Source of the DNA: Sabulitectum sp964386635
GTDB taxonomy: Bacteria > Fermentibacterota > Fermentibacteria > Fermentibacterales > JCC-6
Assembly (NCBI GenBank): GCA_964386635.1
Contig: CAYLRO010000011.1
Span: forward strand, 6,765-70,764
Length of the DNA: 64,000 nt
Direction: 5' to 3'
In this document: in pieces, positions 59,376 to 64,000 of the stretch
How the letters are laid out: each line of letters opens with the position of its first letter
How positions within the stretch are numbered: the stretch's first letter is position 1
Translations under genes and position numbers: made by a program
Notes under the pieces: model-generated
What the model was told of the DNA's origin: nothing
Databases searched by the model: none
The model's input: the letters and a program-made list of their open reading frames with translations, nothing else

Positions 59376-60182
59376 ATGGTTTTACTCTTGATAGGAGCCC
59401 TCTTGGCAGCCCCGGGTTCTGCAGTTAAGCAGGGGGGGCTTCCTCCCATGCTGCTTGACCCTGACTCATACACTTCTCAACAGTCCGGCGGACTGCCTTC
59501 AGATCTGGGATCCGTTCTTGATCAGGTTGCAGCTCTTCCTGGAGCATCCTTCGGTCTTGGTGTTGTTGATCTTGTTTCAGGGGAGAGAATAACAAGAAGA
59601 GGTACCACGCGGTTTGAGATGGACACACCTGATATTGTAGCGGCAGCTTACAGCGTCTCTCGTCACAATAGCGGTGAGTTTCCCCTTGATACTCTTGTTC
59701 GGCATGAAACTCAGCTGTGGATGATGCTCCATGATGCTCAGCAGGGCTCTCGAGAGAGACTTCTTGCGGCAATTATACATTGCGGTAATTTTGAGCCCCT
59801 GCATGGCTGGCTGACGAATAATTATCCATCCACAGTATTCAGTGGAGTTGCGAGGGAATGGGAGGGAGCTCCAGAGACTGCTCCTAACTACACAAACGTC
59901 ACTGACTGCCTGGATTTCATGGAGATAGTTTACGGTTCACTTGATAACAGAGCGGTAAGACGGATGTCCACCAATCCGCCTCTTTCAGCTGATCTGGAAG
60001 CAGCGCTGGGGAACGATAACATCATATACGGCTGGATCAGTGACGGTGGAGACACAAGATGCATAAACCTTATCATCTCCCGGCCAGACGGAGCCAGGTA
60101 TGGTATTTGCGTTCTTGCAAATGACCTCTGCTGCCCCGGCAAGGCTGATCTGGGATTCACTACCATCTGGAACAGCCTTTAA
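59376..60182 (+). CDS. Secreted class A beta-lactamase-like protein lacking the catalytic Ser-Lys
   Basis: A 268-residue exported protein. After a short signal peptide (VLLLIGALLAAPGSA), the order of elements matches the class A beta-lactamase/serine hydrolase fold: FGLGVVDLVSGERI, FEMDTPDIVAAAYSVSR where SxxK should lie, GEFPLDTLVRHETQLWMMLHDAQQGSRERLLAAII (SDN region), NYTNVTDCLDFMEIVYGS, and IIYGWISDGGDTRCINLIISRP (KTG strand). The SxxK serine and lysine, the SDN and the KTG are all replaced, so it is probably not a lactamase but a binding protein. The fold call is by pattern and spacing only. Confidence 0.5.
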   Translation: MVLLLIGALLAAPGSAVKQGGLPPMLLDPDSYTSQQSGGLPSDLGSVLDQVAALPGASFGLGVVDLVSGERITRRGTTRFEMDTPDIVAAAYSVSRHNSGEFPLDTLVRHETQLWMMLHDAQQGSRERLLAAIIHCGNFEPLHGWLTNNYPSTVFSGVAREWEGAPETAPNYTNVTDCLDFMEIVYGSLDNRAVRRMSTNPPLSADLEAALGNDNIIYGWISDGGDTRCINLIISRPDGARYGICVLANDLCCPGKADLGFTTIWNSL

Positions 60183-60943
60183 GTAACTGTCAGCCGGCGG
60201 ACAATTGTCCGCCGGTATTACTGTCATCGGATATACAAGAACGGGAAATGTCCTGGCTACAACAGTTTCCGATCAAAAGTGTTTATGTGGTCTCAGCATT
60301 GTAAACCGATCTTGGCCCAATTCGATAGCGAGTCAAATCAAAGCTCTTAACCACTAGGAATGCTGTTCCAAGACTTTGCTATAACTATATTCCATAACAT
60401 TCGTTTCTTGTATTCACACAGTACGTATTTCCCTGAATTAATCTCATCTAATGGCAATGCTTTCCTAAATACCGTAAAGTTAATGCATAACATCGCAGTG
60501 ACTATATAATCAAAAATCTTACCACTCAATAGCTTGTCAATCATTTATACCAATTATGTAAATGTATCCGCGGTTGTTAAAAAATTTATATCAGATTAGC
60601 TAACAAGAGAAATAGCGTATAATTATAAAAGCTTAAAAACACGGATGTAGTAAACAAGGCATATGTTTCCTATCTGCTATAACTCAGCAAAACATGACAC
60701 TAAGAAAGAAACCAGCATATGTACAGTATGCCAGGTCAAAACATCATGAAAATGTGTATATCGCTGTCTGTATTAAGAGCAAAAGTTAAGATACTGAATA
60801 GAACAGATATAGAAGTGTAAGATAGTTGACAAACAAGAGTACAAAATAGAACAAAATACAGTAAATCATGACATTGACTTAGAGATGTATAATAAAGATA
60901 TATTATTTTACGCTACTAAATCCATAACTGAGAGAGGTGAGGT
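60183..60943. other. 760-bp AT-rich intergenic region
   Basis: No convincing gene. The sequence from about 60280 is markedly richer in A and T than the rest of the window (for example 60481-60660) and carries only short unlikely frames. Immediately after the upstream gene, GCCGGCGGACAATTGTCCGCCGG (60192-60214) is a near-perfect palindrome that may terminate transcription. A TATAAT at 60888-60893 may be the -10 for the next gene, without a clear -35. This is a likely junction with transferred DNA. Confidence 0.6.
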
Positions 60944-62272
60944 ATGATATTACTAATGACACTAGCAAGCATAATAATATGTAACACATCAGCAAATCTT
61001 GCGGCATATGAAAGCATTGATGTTGTATTCACAGAAGAAGAGGCAGAGATGTACCGACAATGGGCTGCAGAAGCTGAAGAATGGCGCAGTAGGAATGAAG
61101 GTAGCACTGATTATTATTATGAGGATCCTGTATTTACTGAGATAGCATCATACGGAGACCCGGCAGGATCAGAAGTATTGCTTTTAGTATCTGAAGGTTA
61201 CTTTGACGGGGTTGGTCAAAGACATATGGAGCTTTGGATTCGAGATATTCTGAATGACGATGCAGATGAAGTCATGGTTGTTGAAACCAATTTCTGCTCA
61301 CCGGAAAACATCAGAGCATATCTGCTCTCCCGGTACAATAACAGTAATCTAATAGGAGTAATTCTATTCGGGAATATTCCTTCTGCTACTGTGCAGTTCG
61401 GAGACACATTCAATCATATTCCCTATCCTTACATATCCTGGGACTATTTTTATTCAGATCTTGATGGTATGTGGGAAGATAATGTAACGGGAATGGTAAG
61501 CTGGGAAGATTGGCCTTGGTATCCACCCGGGGATGGGAGGTATGATGACTTCTCAGGGGATTTAGGCCCGGAAATTTACTGCGGAAGAATTATGACCGGA
61601 TGGATTGGTAACAATCCAGGATATGAAGTCAGTATTTCTCGCGATTACATAGACAAAGTACATGAGTGGAGAATGTTACAGCCTCCAAGCATCTATAATG
61701 CAATGGTATATGTTGATGAATGGATTTCATCTTCAGAAGCCAATGTTTTAAAGGCCTCTGTTGCCAGAGCGTTTTCACCAACTGTATTGAGACATGATAA
61801 CAATACTGAGGATGTTGACTACAGAAACAATTGCCTCCTTGATGGTAATGTTCTCACTATGATGTCATGTCATTCAAATCAAAGTGGGCACTACTGGGAG
61901 CAAAGCGGAGTTCCTTACAACATAACCACTATTGAGAAACTGGAATTAACCCAAACCTACTCCTCATTTCACTTTCTAATTACGTGTTCGACTCTATCCT
62001 TAGGTAATCCTGTGTCCATTGCCAACTGGTACACACAATACTCATCAAATGGAATTGCTACTTTCGCTTGTACTAAGAGTATGTACGGCAATACCGGGCT
62101 GAACTATTTGCTAAATGAGCTGTTTGATGGAATAGATAACGGGCAGTCTATTGGAGATGGATATTCTGCATTCTTCAGCGCTGCGGCAAATGGAGGATTC
62201 AGTGAAGAAGACAAAATGAACATTTTTGGTGTGTGTCTGATTGGTGATCCAACCGTAGTACCAATACCCTAG
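60944..62272 (+). CDS. C25 (gingipain)-like cysteine protease
   Basis: A 442-residue secreted protein with a signal peptide (ILLMTLASIIICNTSA). The body follows the peptidase C25 pattern: VILFGNIPSATVQFGD, DYFYSDLDGMWEDN, GDLGPEIYCGRIMTG, a His in MMSCHSNQSGHYW (~310), a Cys in HFLITCSTLSLGN (~348), and the closing IFGVCLIGDPTV. C25 enzymes include gingipains and PorU, the type IX sortase. It lacks a sorting tail, unlike most cargo. Codon use is more AT-rich than in the first 60 kb. ATG follows AGAGAGGTGAGG. The adjacent downstream gene (20-base gap) does carry a sorting tail. Confidence 0.75.
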   Translation: MILLMTLASIIICNTSANLAAYESIDVVFTEEEAEMYRQWAAEAEEWRSRNEGSTDYYYEDPVFTEIASYGDPAGSEVLLLVSEGYFDGVGQRHMELWIRDILNDDADEVMVVETNFCSPENIRAYLLSRYNNSNLIGVILFGNIPSATVQFGDTFNHIPYPYISWDYFYSDLDGMWEDNVTGMVSWEDWPWYPPGDGRYDDFSGDLGPEIYCGRIMTGWIGNNPGYEVSISRDYIDKVHEWRMLQPPSIYNAMVYVDEWISSSEANVLKASVARAFSPTVLRHDNNTEDVDYRNNCLLDGNVLTMMSCHSNQSGHYWEQSGVPYNITTIEKLELTQTYSSFHFLITCSTLSLGNPVSIANWYTQYSSNGIATFACTKSMYGNTGLNYLLNELFDGIDNGQSIGDGYSAFFSAAANGGFSEEDKMNIFGVCLIGDPTVVPIP

Positions 62273-62292
62273 CAGAATAACAGGAGGCAATT

Positions 62293-63876
62293 ATGAAATA
62301 TATAGTGCTGATGATAGCAATAGTGCCCCTGGCACTCGCTCAATGTATGGATGACATTGACTATTTAAATATAGATTACACTTACGACATGTGCCTGGGT
62401 CATTTTGGTTCTGCTGGAATAGCCTGCGGCGGTCAGAGTAACATAGACATGTTTGAGCATTCAAGTTCAATGTGGTTCCGGAAGTTCGTCTACAGTGAGT
62501 CCACTAACTCTTTATCTGATGAATGGGATGGGGTGATTGGACGAGGTCCGTTATCCTTTGCCTTTACTGGTTACGATGTGAATATTGCCATGGCTATAAC
62601 GCCCATCCCCAACACAGACAGATATGTTGCTACAGGTGTCGTCAAACAGGATGTATCATCAAGTGCCTATAAATTACCAATTGTAATTATTGACGACAGT
62701 GAGAATGATGTAGTTGATTCCTTCAACACAGGAATGTTTGGAGAGTTTGCTGGATATGATATAGCTATAGGAAACAGCAGCAACTACATCATTGCCGGTG
62801 AAAGGCAACCATTCACCATTGCATACACAGGCTCTGCTTGTGTAGCAAGTTTAAATACAGATTACACCTATGACTGGATGTGGACATCTTACTCAACATC
62901 TTGCGATAACACTGTTGACGAATGGGCCAATTGCTGTTTACAGCTCCCCAACGGAAACATAGTTGCTGCAGGTGGAAACTCACTGCTAGGTAAAACAATT
63001 TACTATCTGGATGAGGACGGTAATCATCTCCAATCAATTTACGGAAGAGGAGTGCGGGAAGGAGAAGAGATTAGAGATCTCCTATTATCAAGAGTAATTC
63101 CTGACGGTTTCGAGGTTTTGGCATTAGTAAGTTACCCGGCTATCTCTCATGGTGTAGATGAATGCCAGATAAAGAAGTACGTTTTTAAAAACAACGGAAG
63201 TTTCTATCCTGTGTCAAGTGAATATGTAACTCCTGATGATAATTCTCATTTCATTAGGGGGCACTCATTTGGAAAAATAGGATCCCATCCGGTTGTCTTT
63301 GCAAACGCCTTGTGGACATACAATACAAATCCCAGTTTGCAATCAGGGCCTGTGATTCTGGCACATACATCTACAGGTACCGAGCAATATCCCCCAACCG
63401 AGTATGGTGGGCAACCTTGGCGAATAGAGGGAGTTAACTCTGTTCGAACAATTGACCCAGTTTGTGGAATCCTTATTACAAACGGTCTTAACATTGACTG
63501 CATGTTGGCCACCACAATAAACAACAACGGAGATGAATCCGATTGTCTCGTATGTTACTACCCTTCAGTAGGTACTATCGGTGCACAGCCGATTGTCAGG
63601 TCTGGAACGACGACCGAGAGCATTACCGTAAACTATGATGGGAATACGTTAGAGAGCATTAGTTGTAATCTGCCGAGCGATCCTTCCCAATTATGCAGAG
63701 TCTATGACTTGACAGGACGAATTGCTGCGGAGATAAATCCGGAGGTGGACAACAGTGGTCGAAGTCTCTTCAGAATTGAGAGCAACTGCTCTGATTTACC
63801 TAACGGCGTGTATTGCTATGCTGTTGAGAGTGCAGGAGAAGTAATTGTCGGTGATTCATTCTTGTTGCTAAGATAG
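62293..63876 (+). CDS. Secreted protein with C-terminal Por-type sorting domain
   Basis: A 527-residue protein: a signal peptide (KYIVLMIAIVPLALA), then a Tyr/Ser/Asn-rich, beta-propeller-like body (YVATGVVKQDVS, NIVAAGGNSLLGKTIYYLDEDGN, FEVLALVSYP), and a sorting tail of about 70 residues (LCRVYDLTGRIAAEI ... LPNGVYCYAVESAG). There are over a dozen cysteines (for example in GIACGG, NCCLQ), so disulfides are likely. It is AT-rich like the protease gene before it, behind AGGAGG. The function is unknown; the two genes look like a unit transferred together. Confidence 0.75.
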   Translation: MKYIVLMIAIVPLALAQCMDDIDYLNIDYTYDMCLGHFGSAGIACGGQSNIDMFEHSSSMWFRKFVYSESTNSLSDEWDGVIGRGPLSFAFTGYDVNIAMAITPIPNTDRYVATGVVKQDVSSSAYKLPIVIIDDSENDVVDSFNTGMFGEFAGYDIAIGNSSNYIIAGERQPFTIAYTGSACVASLNTDYTYDWMWTSYSTSCDNTVDEWANCCLQLPNGNIVAAGGNSLLGKTIYYLDEDGNHLQSIYGRGVREGEEIRDLLLSRVIPDGFEVLALVSYPAISHGVDECQIKKYVFKNNGSFYPVSSEYVTPDDNSHFIRGHSFGKIGSHPVVFANALWTYNTNPSLQSGPVILAHTSTGTEQYPPTEYGGQPWRIEGVNSVRTIDPVCGILITNGLNIDCMLATTINNNGDESDCLVCYYPSVGTIGAQPIVRSGTTTESITVNYDGNTLESISCNLPSDPSQLCRVYDLTGRIAAEINPEVDNSGRSLFRIESNCSDLPNGVYCYAVESAGEVIVGDSFLLLR

Positions 63877-63901
63877 AGTTGGCCTGGGAAAGTCTATTGG
63901 T

Positions 63902-63943
63902 AACTGCTCACCCAGCTGATGGTTATCCGTCGGGTGAGCAGTT
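63902..63943. terminator. 12-bp perfect inverted repeat between secreted-protein genes
   Basis: AACTGCTCACCC (63902-63913) and GGGTGAGCAGTT (63932-63943) are perfectly complementary, with an 18-base spacer. There is no T-run; it could be a terminator or a protein-binding or recombination site. Confidence 0.45.
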
Positions 63944-63956
63944 ATTGGAGGTATAT

Positions 63957-64000
63957 ATGAAAACGCTGTTCATGTTTTCAGTCCTTGGTTTGCTGGTTTT
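63957..64000 (+). CDS. Start of a secreted protein gene (cut by window end)
   Basis: ATG 63957 follows TTGGAGGTATAT and encodes a signal-peptide-like start (MKTLFMFSVLGLLV) that runs off the window. Nothing can be said of the product beyond probable export. Confidence 0.65.
   Translation, partial: MKTLFMFSVLGLLV

Noticed and set aside
60347..60544. 65-residue minus-strand frame in the AT-rich gap
   Set aside because: No ribosome-binding site, no domain, and expected by chance in AT-rich sequence.

Overview
The window looks like a chromosomal segment of an anaerobic, Gram-negative-type bacterium. It encodes outer-membrane polysaccharide export, several secreted proteins ending in a Por/type IX-like C-terminal sorting domain, a Tat substrate, a hybrid-cluster protein and many radical SAM enzymes. 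That mix fits the wider FCB group or a related candidate phylum; this is inference, because no rRNA or ribosomal marker is present. Translation starts are unusually relaxed: about eight genes start with TTG, and three appear to start with CTG or ATC.

Layout. (1) 1-5.5 kb: methionine locus. metF, a free-standing MetH activation domain and metH lie on the minus strand. Divergent to them is a COG2122/UPF0280 - COG1900/DUF39 pair, the homocysteine-forming proteins of anaerobes, preceded by an unidentified structured RNA with its own promoter and terminator. (2) 5.6-7.8 kb: two secreted proteins, one a beta-propeller, behind a cobalamin riboswitch; a candidate B12-capture system. (3) 7.8-12.4 kb: alkyltransferase-like protein, PatB-type lyase, ElbB, small envelope proteins and a PHP-domain protein. 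(4) 12.4-35.4 kb: a large surface-polysaccharide cluster (polymerase/ligase, Wza, Wzz, priming transferase, flippase, nine to ten glycosyltransferases, epimerase, DegT aminotransferase, B12-binding radical SAM protein), with pap2-dgkA-serS co-oriented inside it. (5) 35.4-43.7 kb: a Chlamydia/Borrelia-style giant GreA, a Tat protein, a HAD phosphatase, a PP-loop protein, and an Rrf2-ferredoxin-hcp nitrosative-stress operon with a visible operator. (6) 43.7-55.9 kb: RmuC, radical SAM proteins, a heterodimeric ABC exporter, M29 aminopeptidase, and thiM-thiE behind a TPP riboswitch; then an orphan PIN toxin. (7) 56-64 kb: secreted and lipoprotein genes, including an 11-repeat protein of unknown family. 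The last 3.8 kb is AT-rich and carries a C25-like protease next to a protein with a sorting domain.

Links between the parts: COG2122/COG1900 would make homocysteine, MetH (B12-dependent) would methylate it with MetF-derived methyl groups, and the riboswitch-controlled surface proteins 2 kb away could supply the B12.
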